Below are positions 28,586-39,900 of a stretch of 64,000 nt of DNA, one piece after another. Each line of letters opens with the position of its first letter. The first letter of the stretch is position 1. Position numbers and translations under genes: made by a program. The notes beneath the pieces are model-generated. The model saw nothing but the letters and a program-made list of their open reading frames with translations. It ran no database searches and had not been told where the DNA came from. Source of the DNA: Sphingobacteriales bacterium 16-39-50. GTDB taxonomy: Bacteria > Bacteroidota > Bacteroidia > Sphingobacteriales > Sphingobacteriaceae. Location: positions 28,478-92,477 of the forward strand of contig NCHA01000011.1 in NCBI GenBank assembly GCA_002257025.1, given 5' to 3'.

Positions 28586-29503
28586 TTGAAAAAGGTTACT
28601 ATCATCACTGTCAATTTCAACCAGCCGCTGCTTACTAAGCTGTTTTTAAATTCTGTTGCAGCTTATAATACCTATCCGGCTATAGAGATCATTGTGGTTG
28701 ACAATGGCAGCCATGAAAATCGTATTCCAACCTGGCAATCCTCTTACCCTAAGGTCCGATTTATCCGATCTGAAAAAAATCTTGGGTTTGCAGGGGGGAA
28801 CAACCTAGCTATTAGGGAAGCAAATGGAGATTACCTCTTACTTGTAAATAATGATACTGAGTTCAGCGCCGGTCTGATCGAAAACCTGGTAACTATTTTA
28901 GATTCCAACCCGAACATTGGGGCTATAAGTCCAAAAATCCTCTATTTTGACAAACCTGATATTATCCAATACGCTGGATTTACAAAAATGAATATGAACA
29001 CGGGACGGAATCGCTGTATTGGACAAATGGAGCACGACATGGGCCAATATGATAATAATTCAGGTCCAACGGGCTTTGTACATGGTGCAGCAATGATGCT
29101 TCGGAAAGAGGCAATCAAAAAAGCAGGCCTGATGCCTGAACTTTTCTTTCTGTATTATGAAGAAATGGATTGGTGTGAAAAGATTAGAAAAGCCGGATTC
29201 GAAATCTGGATTGAACCCAAAGCAAAGATTTATCATAAGGAATCGATGTCTGTTGGGAAAAAGAGTCTTCTGAAAGAATATTTTATGTGCAGGAATAGGA
29301 TTCTCTTTATCCGCCGAAACGCTCCATGGTTTTCAAGAATTATATTTTACTTTCATTTTCTGATACTTGTAACACCCCGGAATCTTCTTAATTATTTATT
29401 GACTGGTAATAAAGCTCATGCAAGGCAGTTTTTAAGAGGAATATTATGGAATTTTAGAAATGGGACAGACAGCAAAGTATTGGGCTACAAAGAGACCCGA
29501 TAG
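28586..29503 (+). CDS. Family 2 glycosyltransferase (rhamnosyltransferase-like)
   Basis: The 305-aa protein has a GT2 domain over ~1-230: VTIITVNFNQPLLTKLFLNS, IEIIVVDNGS, RFIRSEKNLGFAGGNNLAI, LLLVNNDTEF and the downstream FLYYEEMDWCEKIRKAGF. The N-G-x-A-G-x-N pattern is typical of rhamnosyl- and galactofuranosyltransferases. Only a TTG start at 28586 is possible, because the frame is closed by TAA 27 bases upstream and the catalytic strand begins at residue 4. It starts the small second glycan cluster. Confidence 0.87.
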   Translation: MKKVTIITVNFNQPLLTKLFLNSVAAYNTYPAIEIIVVDNGSHENRIPTWQSSYPKVRFIRSEKNLGFAGGNNLAIREANGDYLLLVNNDTEFSAGLIENLVTILDSNPNIGAISPKILYFDKPDIIQYAGFTKMNMNTGRNRCIGQMEHDMGQYDNNSGPTGFVHGAAMMLRKEAIKKAGLMPELFFLYYEEMDWCEKIRKAGFEIWIEPKAKIYHKESMSVGKKSLLKEYFMCRNRILFIRRNAPWFSRIIFYFHFLILVTPRNLLNYLLTGNKAHARQFLRGILWNFRNGTDSKVLGYKETR

Positions 29504-29512
29504 CTATCGGGT
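29495..29512. repeat. 18-bp perfect palindrome overlapping a stop codon
   Basis: ACCCGATAGCTATCGGGT is self-complementary over all 18 bases and contains the TAG stop of the upstream glycosyltransferase (29501-29503). It could end transcription weakly or be a short dispersed palindrome. The following 130 bases hold GATGTCATCCCGACGCAGG, which resembles repeat debris common between genes of these genomes. Confidence 0.55.
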
Positions 29513-29644
29513 TGAAAATGGGAAATAGGAGATGGGATTTTTTTTTAATTGAAGCACGATGTCATCCCGACGCAGGAGGGAACTTAGCCAAGGTATAAAG
29601 AGTAATTTACTGACAACCGGCAACCAACAACTGACAACTAATAC

Positions 29645-30826
29645 ATGGAAATCATCTTCTGGATCAGTCTATTCATCATATTCTATACCTATCTGGGTTA
29701 TGGCTTCATTTTGTATTTAATTCTTCTTATCAGAAGGATAATAAAGGGTAAACGGCCGGAGATTTTCTACGACTGGGATGATCTGCCAACATGTACACTG
29801 CTTATCGCCGCATATAATGAGGAAAACTTTATATCTGAGAAGATCAGGAATACACTGGCACTTGAGTATCCCGACGGGAAACTTGAAGTGATTTTTATTA
29901 CCGATGGTTCTACTGACAGGACACCGGATATCTTAAAGGAATATCCACAAATTAAGCTCCTTCACCAGACAGAAAGAAAAGGAAAGATTGCGGCCATGCA
30001 CCGTGCCCTGGCCTATGTCAAAACAGAGGTTATTATTTTTACTGACGCTAATACCGAATTGAATAAAGATGCACTCTGCAAAATTTCCCGCCATTATGCT
30101 GATGAAAGTGTAGGTGCAGTTGCAGGCGAAAAACGCATAAAGGTTAAGGAACTGGCCGATGCAGGTACTGCAGGTGAAGGGTTTTACTGGCGATATGAAT
30201 CTATCCTAAAAAACTGGGATTCAGAGCTTTATTCTACGATCGGAGCAGCAGGTGAACTTTTCAGCGTCCGAAGCGATTTGTACCAGACAGTAGAGAATGA
30301 CACCATACTCGATGATTTTATGATCTCCATGCTAATCGCTCTAAAAGGTTATCGCATTATTTATGAACCTGAAGCTTATGCAATTGAAACCGCATCAGAG
30401 AATATAACAGAAGAATTAAAGCGGAAAATTCGTATTGCGGCGGGAGGGATACAATCTATACTTCGACTGAAAGAACTACTCAATATTTTCAGGTTTGGCA
30501 CTTTGAGTTTCCAGTACATTAGTCATCGTGTTCTGCGCTGGACCATTAGCCCTTTCCTGCTTGTGTTAGTTCTAATTTTAAATATTTTGATTCCTGTTTA
30601 TAATGATAATCCTATCTATTCCCTTTTATTATTGGGACAAGTAATTTTTTACCTGCTCGCTATTTTGGGTTTAATTTTTGAAAAAAGACAGCTGCGGGTT
30701 AAACTATTTTTTATCCCTTATTATTTTTGTGTGATGAATTATGCGGTATTAGCAGGATTAAAACGTTATCTGGGAAATCAGCAAAGTGCTGTTTGGGAAA
30801 AAGCGAAGCGAAAAAATGTAACTTGA
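29645..30826 (+). CDS. Membrane-bound family 2 glycosyltransferase
   Basis: The 393-aa protein opens with a transmembrane helix (~2-28), then a GT2 domain (CTLLIAAYNEENFI, VIFITDGSTDRTPDIL, IIFTDANTEL, TILDDFMISML) and three C-terminal membrane helices (~295-375). The topology is that of processive GT2 enzymes. It probably adds or polymerises sugars at the inner membrane with the neighbouring genes. Substrate is unknown. Confidence 0.88.
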   Translation: MEIIFWISLFIIFYTYLGYGFILYLILLIRRIIKGKRPEIFYDWDDLPTCTLLIAAYNEENFISEKIRNTLALEYPDGKLEVIFITDGSTDRTPDILKEYPQIKLLHQTERKGKIAAMHRALAYVKTEVIIFTDANTELNKDALCKISRHYADESVGAVAGEKRIKVKELADAGTAGEGFYWRYESILKNWDSELYSTIGAAGELFSVRSDLYQTVENDTILDDFMISMLIALKGYRIIYEPEAYAIETASENITEELKRKIRIAAGGIQSILRLKELLNIFRFGTLSFQYISHRVLRWTISPFLLVLVLILNILIPVYNDNPIYSLLLLGQVIFYLLAILGLIFEKRQLRVKLFFIPYYFCVMNYAVLAGLKRYLGNQQSAVWEKAKRKNVT

Positions 30827-31113
30827 TCAAAAAATTAGCAATAGTAATTCTTAGACTTCAGACTGCCAGGACAAATTTATCTCATGTAATTTACGTAAGA
30901 TAAATATGATATGCTGATAAGTCACACGGCTTATATTTTAAAACATCAATGTACTGAATTTGAAAACGCTAAAATTTAAAGCACAATTAAGTATCGAATT
31001 ACAGGCAAAATCAAAATGTATTTTTCATCACCATTCGCGATAAAAAAAATGCTAATATTACAATTTACTATTCTGGCATTTCAACGAAAAAGGATTATCA
31101 AAGAATTGAATTA

Positions 31114-33447
31114 ATGGCAGCAAAGGAGAAGAAAACTACTCAAAAAATTCCGTTAGACATAAGTTCTAAAGCCTCCACATCAGAATTTAACAAGACTGAA
31201 CTTGCTATTTTATTATTATATCTTGGAGTTGATCTAATACCCAAATTAAGCTCAGTTGAAGTAATGGGGCCACAATGGCTTTATCTCTCAATAATTAATC
31301 TGATTTCTACAATCTACATATTCACAAGTTTTCAAGAAAAGCTAAACAGTATATTACAAAAACTCAGTGTCAACAGCTTATCTAAAGTATATCTGTCAGT
31401 TTTTGTTTTGTGCGGATTATCTATTTTTTTCGCGATAAATCCTGTTGAATCACTTGTGGTTTATACAAGGTTCATAATTACTATCATTGCCTTTCTCAAC
31501 TTTAGTTTACTCCTCTATCAGCGGCCAAAATATATCGAATTCCTTTTCCAGGCAATAAGTATAATAGCACTATTTCAATGCATCCCGCTACTGTACTCCT
31601 ACGTCAAGTTGGTTGACACAACTCAAACAGACCAACTGATTTTAAGCTTAATCTCAAATTCCGGAAATAAAAACATACTTGCCGCAAGCTTTGTGATCAA
31701 GACCCCTTTGATCATTTATTGTGTATTTAAATTCTACTCAATTAGAAGATTTATTATAAATATTACGTCACTAACTCTTGTAGTAATATTAATAATGCTT
31801 CTTAATGCCAGAGCAGCTTACTTAGGATTTTTTGCACAGTTGATCATATTTCTGGTCTTCCTTTATCTAAACAAAAAAGAAAGTACGATAAAGGAAACGA
31901 AACGTCAATTGCTAAATATCCTTTTACCCGTAGTAATAGGAATCATTTTTTCACAAATACTTTTGGCCCTTCCAAATTCCAACTCGACTTACACCACCTT
32001 AGATAAGCGACTTGCTACAATTAATCAAGCTGGCTCTAGCGCAAGGCTGGATTTATGGAGTAATGCAATAAATCTAATTAAAGACAACCCCATAACTGGC
32101 TGTGGATATGGTAATTATAAAATAGAATCAAAAAAATATCAATATGAGCTTTTTGATGATTTTGTTTACTCTAAACATGCGCATAATGATTTTCTCCAAA
32201 TCACTGCAGAAGCAGGCGTTTTAACTGGATTGCTTTTCCTCTCAATTTTTTTAATTGCTTTTACCTATACGCTAAAAACATGGGGTTCAACTCTGCCATC
32301 AGAAATGAAAATTTTGAGTATAATTTCGTTGATGGCACTGGCAGGATATTTTGTAGACGCGACTTTCAATTTCCCAATGGAGCGACCAGTTATGCAAATA
32401 TTCTTTGCATTTGCCCTGGCAATAAATGTCATCGTCTTTATTGATACAATAACACCAAAACCAAATAGTTCAATTGGTCAAAATTTCAGGGTCATATTTC
32501 TGTTCGCAAGCTGCTCCTTAACACTAATTTCAATATACACCTGTTGGCAGGTCTATCAATCCATGAAGGTCCAGGTTTTGACGCATCATCATTTTGGACA
32601 AGTACAACCAGGTGTGAGCTATCTTGATGTTAATTCAAGGTTTCCAGCAATACCAAACCTGGGAGAAAATTCTATTCCTATCAATGATACAAAAGCATGG
32701 TATTTATATCGGGCACAAAAATATAATGAGGCCATATCATTGCTGAATCAGGACCAGAATGCAAGCCCATATACTATGTCTGTTGAACTGCTAAAATCCG
32801 CAGCATACCTCGACCAGGGCCTTGTTGACAGCGCTCTTTACTATTCCAAAAAGGGCTTTTTTACAAAGCCCAGAAGTATTGCATTGTTCCAGTTATTAAC
32901 AACAAGCAGTACACAACTCAAAGATTCAAGCACTATAAAAACAGCATTTAAAGAATTTCGGAAATACCGGGATGATCCAAAAGCATGGAAAATGTATTTA
33001 AAAAGCTTGATGCTTATTGGATACAACATGAATGAGTTATTGTCTATTTCTGACAGTATTGCTAAAGTACATCCCAAAGAAAACGAAATCCAACATGCCC
33101 GCTATTCAATAAGGGCAGCCAATGCTGCAATGAATCGTAATTTTTCAGGTGCGCTGGCTTATTTGTTGGAGATTAAAAAGTTGTATCCAAATGACATAGA
33201 AAATATTGAAAATATTGGACTTACCTATTTTAACTTAGGTGATTATACAAATGCGGAAATTTACTTGAGAATGGTTTCTCAAGCTGCGGTATATTCAAAC
33301 GGAAAATCAGAATTTTTCCTGGGTGTTAGTTTGCTTCAACTTGGAAGAAAGGATGAAGCTTGCCCTTTTCTTAATCAGGCAGCCATTAGAAACTATCCTC
33401 AAGCCAGCCAAATTTTCAACAGTAACAATTGCCAAATAAAGAATTAA
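31114..33447 (+). CDS. O-antigen ligase/Wzy_C family protein with TPR domain
   Basis: This 777-aa protein has about 11 membrane helices over ~25-490, with the Wzy_C signature loop ARLDLWSNAINLIKDNPITG, then GYGNYKIE, then KHAHNDFLQITAEAGV. The C-terminal ~280 residues are TPR-like helices (~530-770), probably periplasmic. Wzy_C-plus-TPR proteins include O-antigen ligases and protein O-oligosaccharyltransferases; sequence alone does not decide which. Bacteroidota do glycosylate surface proteins, so a role on exported proteins is possible but speculative. Confidence 0.85.
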   Translation: MAAKEKKTTQKIPLDISSKASTSEFNKTELAILLLYLGVDLIPKLSSVEVMGPQWLYLSIINLISTIYIFTSFQEKLNSILQKLSVNSLSKVYLSVFVLCGLSIFFAINPVESLVVYTRFIITIIAFLNFSLLLYQRPKYIEFLFQAISIIALFQCIPLLYSYVKLVDTTQTDQLILSLISNSGNKNILAASFVIKTPLIIYCVFKFYSIRRFIINITSLTLVVILIMLLNARAAYLGFFAQLIIFLVFLYLNKKESTIKETKRQLLNILLPVVIGIIFSQILLALPNSNSTYTTLDKRLATINQAGSSARLDLWSNAINLIKDNPITGCGYGNYKIESKKYQYELFDDFVYSKHAHNDFLQITAEAGVLTGLLFLSIFLIAFTYTLKTWGSTLPSEMKILSIISLMALAGYFVDATFNFPMERPVMQIFFAFALAINVIVFIDTITPKPNSSIGQNFRVIFLFASCSLTLISIYTCWQVYQSMKVQVLTHHHFGQVQPGVSYLDVNSRFPAIPNLGENSIPINDTKAWYLYRAQKYNEAISLLNQDQNASPYTMSVELLKSAAYLDQGLVDSALYYSKKGFFTKPRSIALFQLLTTSSTQLKDSSTIKTAFKEFRKYRDDPKAWKMYLKSLMLIGYNMNELLSISDSIAKVHPKENEIQHARYSIRAANAAMNRNFSGALAYLLEIKKLYPNDIENIENIGLTYFNLGDYTNAEIYLRMVSQAAVYSNGKSEFFLGVSLLQLGRKDEACPFLNQAAIRNYPQASQIFNSNNCQIKN

Positions 33448-33902
33448 AAACCATAATTTGAAGGGTAATATTTCCCATTATGGGAATGTAAATTATTAAA
33501 AATTTATGATCCTATAACGTTTTTGTAGTTACTTCTTCTGTAAGGTCCCCAAAGAACAGAATCCTTCTAAGCACACAATAAATTAATTAAGAAAATAAGG
33601 CTAAATTAATCCTGTCTTAAAAGGGGAAGGCTATAAAAAAAGGCTAGACTGGAGAATCTGAACTTATAATTAAAACTGCTGAACACAGTATCGAAGAACT
33701 CATCGGCACGATTCTTGAATTTATTTTGCCAAAAATTATAATTGTTTCTGAATAAAACTATTTACTAAATAGGTCCATCCGGCGAAATATCAGTCTGTAT
33801 TTATCGAAAAGTATTTGCCATTTAGGATAAATATTTAATTAAATCGATTAAAATCGACTATTTTAGTAGATTATTAATTAAGATTGATTCAGGCAGAAAT
33901 TC
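33448..33902. other. 455-bp non-coding leader of the NRPS-PKS cluster
   Basis: No gene is seen. The last 75 bases are very AT-rich and contain two tandem decamers AAATCGATTA and AAATCGACTA (33841-33860), next to CTATTTTAGTAG (33858-33869). This is the expected place for the cluster promoter and any operator. I could not find an exact TAnnTTTG box. Confidence 0.45.
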
Positions 33903-36900
33903 ATGTTAAAACCAGAAGAAAGAGAAAAAGTTCTGTTATCATTTAACGATACCGGTGTTGATTACCCCGGTCCGAAAAATTATTGCGAACTCTTTAATCT
34001 GGCTGTTTTAGCGAATTCAAAACGAACTGCCGTAGTCTTCGGGGACGAAAGTCTGACTTATTCTGAACTTAATATCCGGACAATTCAGATAGCCAACCTT
34101 TTGATATCAAAAGAGGTCAAAAAAGATGATTTAATTGGTATCTGTCTGGATCGATCCATAGAAATGATCTGTGGAATAATAGGCATTATGAAAGCCGGCG
34201 CTTCTTACCTGCCAATTGACCCTGAGTACCCTGCTGAACGAATCAATTTCATGCTGGAAGACTCAGAAATTAAAATAATTCTAACAGATCAGAATACGAG
34301 CAAGAATCCCAAAATATTCAATAAACCAGGTCTGGAGCTCATAATACTCGATTCTGAACAAGGTTTACAAGAGAGTCCAACAACTGACCCAGAGGTAGAG
34401 ATCGCCCCTGATGACCTTGCCTATGTAATCTACACATCCGGTTCAACCGGTCGTCCAAAGGGGGTTATGAATGAACACAGAGGCCTGGTTAACCGCTTGA
34501 ACTGGACACAGAGTTTTTTCAATCTGAGTCATGATGATGTTGTTCTTCAAAAAACTACTTTTTGCTTTGATGTATCAGTTTGGGAATTGCTATGGCCTCT
34601 AATGGTTGGAGCAAAACTCGTTCTGGCAAAACCTGGCGGACAAAAAGACAGTCAATACCTCGAGGAACTAATTGATAAACAAGAGATTACTACAATCCAT
34701 TTTGTACCCTCGATGCTCGAGATTTTCCTTCTGGGTGTCCGGGAAGGAAGCTGTAAAAGTCTTAGACGGGTATTGTGTTCAGGTGAGGAGCTTTTTCCAC
34801 ACCAGCTTTCCCTTTTTGGGGAAAAATTGGGACATGCGCGATTGTTTAATTTATATGGACCAACAGAAGCTGCAATTGATGTGACTTGCTGGGCGGCTCC
34901 TCTGGATGCTAAGAAAGTTTACATCGGCAAACCTGTCGCGAATACCAGTATCTATATTCTGAATAAGAATCAGGACCCATGTGCTATCGGCGAAGAAGGC
35001 GAATTATATATCGGAGGTGTACAGGTTGCACGGGGTTATTTAAACCGGCCGGAGCTAAATGCCAGTCGTTTTCTGAAGAACCCCTTTGCCACTAATGAAC
35101 ATACCCGTCTTTATCGCAGCGGCGACCTTGCCCGATGGCTTGAAGATGGCACCATTGAATACCTTGGGCGTGCAGATGAGCAGGTGAAGATCCGTGGATT
35201 CAGGATTGAGCCCGGCGAAATTGAAAATGTCATTCTGGAATTTGAGGACATAAGACAATGCCTGGTTCATGTAAGGGGAAATAATAACTCTGAAAAGAAA
35301 CTGATAGCTTATCTCGTAGGTTCTGAAGGGAAATACGATAAAGAAAAATTACAGGAACACCTCAGATCAAAATTACCGGAATACATGGTTCCTGTTCTTT
35401 TCATTGACATTCCTGAACTGCCCTTAAACAGTAATGGAAAAGTCGACCGAAAAGCCTTGCCCCTGCCTGGCATGGAACGACCTGATCTCCAGGTACTTTA
35501 TAAGGCTCCATTCTCAGAAACGGAAAAATTGCTGGCAAAACTCTGGGCTTCCGTTCTGAGTTTGGATAAGGTTGGGGTAAACGACAATTTCTTTGAACTT
35601 GGAGGAAATTCACTGCTCGCACTTCGTTTTGTCGCAATGCTGAAGCAGCAGCACCAACTCAATCTTCCGGTCACAAGGCTTTACCAGGATCCATACATCA
35701 GCAAGGTCGCTTTATACCTTGATGGTAAAACCAATACTCAAAAGTCAGAAAGGAATAGGAATCTCCCTTCAGGTACCGATATAGCAGTAATTGGAATGTC
35801 AGGCCGATTTCCGGGGGCCTCCAGTATTGATGAACTGTGGGATGTTCTGCAATCGGGCAAAGAAACTACCAGCTTTTTTAGCGATGAGGAACTCGACCCG
35901 ACTATCCCACCCGAATTACGCAAAAACCCCGATTATGTTAAAGCCCGTGGGGTACTGGAACAGGCAGAGTATTTTGATTCCCGCTTCTTCGGGATGAACA
36001 GCCGAATGGCAGAACTGATGGATCCGCAGCAGCGGATATTTTTGGAAATTGCCTGGGAAGTGTTGGAAAGTACCGGACATCTCCCCGAAAGATATGATGG
36101 AAGGGTTGGTGTTTTTGCAGGAAGTGGCACTAATACTTATTATCTAAATAATGTTCATACCCGTCCTGATCTGATTGCCGCAGCCGGAGCATTCCAGGTT
36201 TCCACACTAAATGAAAAAGATTATATCGCAATGCGGACTGCCTTTGAGCTGGATCTCAAAGGCCCGGCTGTCAGCGTTTATTCTGCCTGCTCAACTTCAT
36301 TGCTTGCTATTGCTCAGGCAGTTGAAAGCCTTAGAAAAGGACAATGTGATGTGGCTCTTGCCGGTGGGAGTTCGCTTACTGCTCCAATTCGAAGCGGGCA
36401 TTTATATGAGGAAGGCGCAATTCTGAGCAAGGATGGACACTGCCGGCCATTCGATGCTAATGCCAGCGGCACTGTTTTCAGTGATGGCGCTGGTGTGGTT
36501 CTGTTAAAGAACCGTGCTGATGCTGAACGCGATGGTGATACGATCTATGCGATAATTAAAGGTGTCGGGCTGAACAACGACGGTGCGATGAAAGCCAGTT
36601 TTACTGCGCCAAACGCCGGAGGGCAGGCTGATACGATCAGCATGGCGATTGCCGATGCAGGGATTGATCCTGCTACCATCAGCTATGTTGAAACCCATGG
36701 TACTGCAACCCCGCTAGGGGATCCGATCGAAATTGAAGGACTAAAAATGGCTTTCGGATCTCAGAAGGAAAAACAATTCTGTGCCCTTGGATCAATAAAG
36801 AGTAATATGGGACACCTGACTCAGGCGGCTGGTGTTGCAGGTTTTATTAAAACCACATTGGCTCTGCATAAAAAACAGCTCCCTCCATCTATTTTCTTTG

Positions 36901-39900
36901 AACAGCCAAACCCGGATATAGATTTTGAAAACAGCCCTTTCTATGTCAATGCTCAACTCAGAAACTGGGAGAGTATCAAAAAAAGAAGAGCAGGAGTCAG
37001 TTCATTTGGTGTTGGGGGAACCAATGTCCATGTCATTCTTGAAGAGGCCGAGCAAACAAAACAAAAAACTGAGGCTTCTTCCAAAGCACAGCTTATTAAC
37101 TGGTCGGCGAATTCTGAAGAAAGTTTGAACCAATATGCTTCGAAACTCCTCGATTACCTGAAGAGAAATCCGGAAAGGAAGCTCAGCGATATTGCATGGA
37201 CACTGCAGTCTACCCGCCGTGATTTTGCACTAAGGAGATTTATTATTGCAGACGATGCCGCTGATCTGGTCCAAAAATTAAGCGAAGACCTTAACAAGGT
37301 TTCCGACTCCAAAGTATTAAAAGAAAGTGCAACAGAACTTGCATTTATATTCCCGGGACAGGGTTCACAATACCTCAACATGGGCGCAGGCCTATATAAT
37401 CAGGAAAAGATTTTCAGAGATGCTGTTGATGAATGTGCCAATCTGCTCCTGCCCTGGCTGAAGGAGGATATCCGAAATATTCTGTATGCTGATCCGGCAG
37501 AGGGAGAGAAGATTCATAATACACGATACACACAACCAGCCTTATTTGTTACTGAATATGCGATGGCAAAGCTGTGGATTAGTTGGGGAATCCGTCCGGC
37601 GGCTTTATGCGGTCATAGTATTGGCGAATTTGCAGCAGCTCATCTGGCTGGAATTTTCAGTCTGGAAGATGCCCTTAAACTCGTTTCAGAACGTGCGCGT
37701 CTCGCAAGCGAATTAGAAGGAGGAAGCATGCTTGCTGTTAAAGCCCTGCCCGAAGAACTCGAAAGACAATTAAGGGGTAATTTATCTATTGCAGCATATA
37801 ACAGTCCTGATTTGAGTGTGGTTTCAGGGCCATCAGATCAGATTCAGATTTTTTCGGCAGAACTACAGACAAAGAGTATCCCAAACCGACTGATTAAAAC
37901 AAGTCATGCCTTTCATTCGTCTATGATGGACGGAATGATGGAAAATTATAGTAAGGTGGTACATAGCGTTTCACTGAATCCTCCGAGAATACCTCTTGTT
38001 TCTTCAGTCACCGGCAAATGGATGTCTGAAGCCGAAGCCTGCAGTACCAGCTACTGGATTAATCAGATTCGTTTACCGGTCCGTTTTACCAATGCAATCA
38101 GTACATTGTGGGAAGAATCAACACGCTTGTTGCTGGAAGTAGGCCCGGGTAATGCAGCCACTACATTCGCAAAACAGCAGTCGAAGGGAACAAGCCTCAA
38201 TGCAATTGCCGGTTTTGAAGATAAAGGGGATTCTGAGTTTGTATCAGTCCTTAGATCTCTGGGGAAACTCTGGCAAAATGGAATTATTCCTGAATGGGGG
38301 AAACTATATGAAGGATATCCACAAATTATTAACCTGCCAAATTATGCATTTGACCGCAAGCGATGCTGGGTTGAACCGGGGCAGACCCATTATTCAAGTG
38401 TTCAAAACGACACCTTACCAGAAAATACGGAGAATAGTCAGGCTGAAAATTTAATTCTCAGCAGGAAAGACGTTCTGATCCAAAAAATAAGCCGCATCCT
38501 CGAAAATGCATCAGGCATAGAAATGAAGGGTGTTGATCCGAACCTGAATTTTATAGAGATCGGACTTGATTCCTTGCTTCTGACCCAGGTAGCGATTACA
38601 CTCAAACGGGAATTTTCCCTTCCCATCAGTTTCCGCCAACTGAATGAAGATCTGAACACACTGAATTTACTCGCAGATCATCTGGATTCAGGACTTCCTG
38701 CGGATGCATTTCAGATTACTTCTATTGCTGAAACCGGTCCGGAGGCTGAGATAAACCGCCAGATTACTGAACTGAATAGCAAGCTGAATCTTATCCGCTT
38801 TGGCAAATTAAGTCCAGCCGGCCTGAGCCCGGAGGAAGAAAAAGAAATTAAAAAGCCATTTGGCGCCAGTCCAAGAATTGAAAAGCAAAGTCTGGAATTA
38901 AATCCGGTTCAAAGCAGTTTCTTGAATAATCTGATTGAACGTTATAACCGGAAGACACGGGGTAGTAAAGAGTATACACAGAAGCACAGAGCCTATATGG
39001 CTGATCCACGGGTAGTTTCGGGATTCAGGCCTTTGACCAAGGAAATAATTTATCCAATTGTTGTAAAAAAATCGAAAGGCAGCAGGATTTGGGATCTCGA
39101 CAACAATGAATATATCGACGCATTGAACGGATTTGGTTCCAATATGCTCGGATTCCAGCCTGATTCAGTTTTAAATGCGATTAAGGCTCAGATGGATAAA
39201 GGCTATGAGATCGGTCCACAGCATGAACTTGCCGGTGATGTTTGCAAACTTATCTGTGAATTTACAAACTCAGACCGTGCAGCACTTTGCAGTACCGGTT
39301 CTGAAGCGGTTTTAGGGACCATGCGTATTGCCCGCACCGTAAGCGGCAAGTCGCTCATTGTTGCCTTTTCGGGATCCTATCATGGAGTTTTTGATGAAGT
39401 GATTGTCAGGGGGACAAAAACATTCCGTTCTATCCCCGCAGCGGCGGGCATTATGCCAGAGGCTGTACAAAACATGCTCATCCTTGATTATGGGACAGAG
39501 GAAAGTCTGAAAATTATTCAGGAAAGGGCTCATGAGCTTGCAGCGGTATTGGTTGAACCAGTCCAAAGCCGCCGCCCGGATTTTCACCCGATTGATTTTT
39601 TAAAGAAAGTCAGAGAGATTACAGAGAGAAGCGGAACAGTTTTGATATTTGATGAGGTAATTACAGGCTTCAGAATGCATCCTGGCGGTGCGCAGGCTCT
39701 CTTTGGTATCAAACCCGACATATCATCCTATGGTAAAGTGATTGGAGGTGGCCTCCCAATCGGAGCGATAGCAGGCAAGAAGCAGTTTATGGATGCACTG
39801 GATGGCGGCTCCTGGCAATATGGAGATCAATCTGTTCCTGAAGCCGGAGTAACCTATTTTGCCGGCACTTTCGTCAGACACCCTTTGGCATTAGCAGCGG

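Noticed and set aside
31016..31114. 32-codon frame ending at the start of the Wzy_C/TPR gene
   Set aside because: Very short, without a ribosome site or membrane pattern better than chance in AT-rich DNA.
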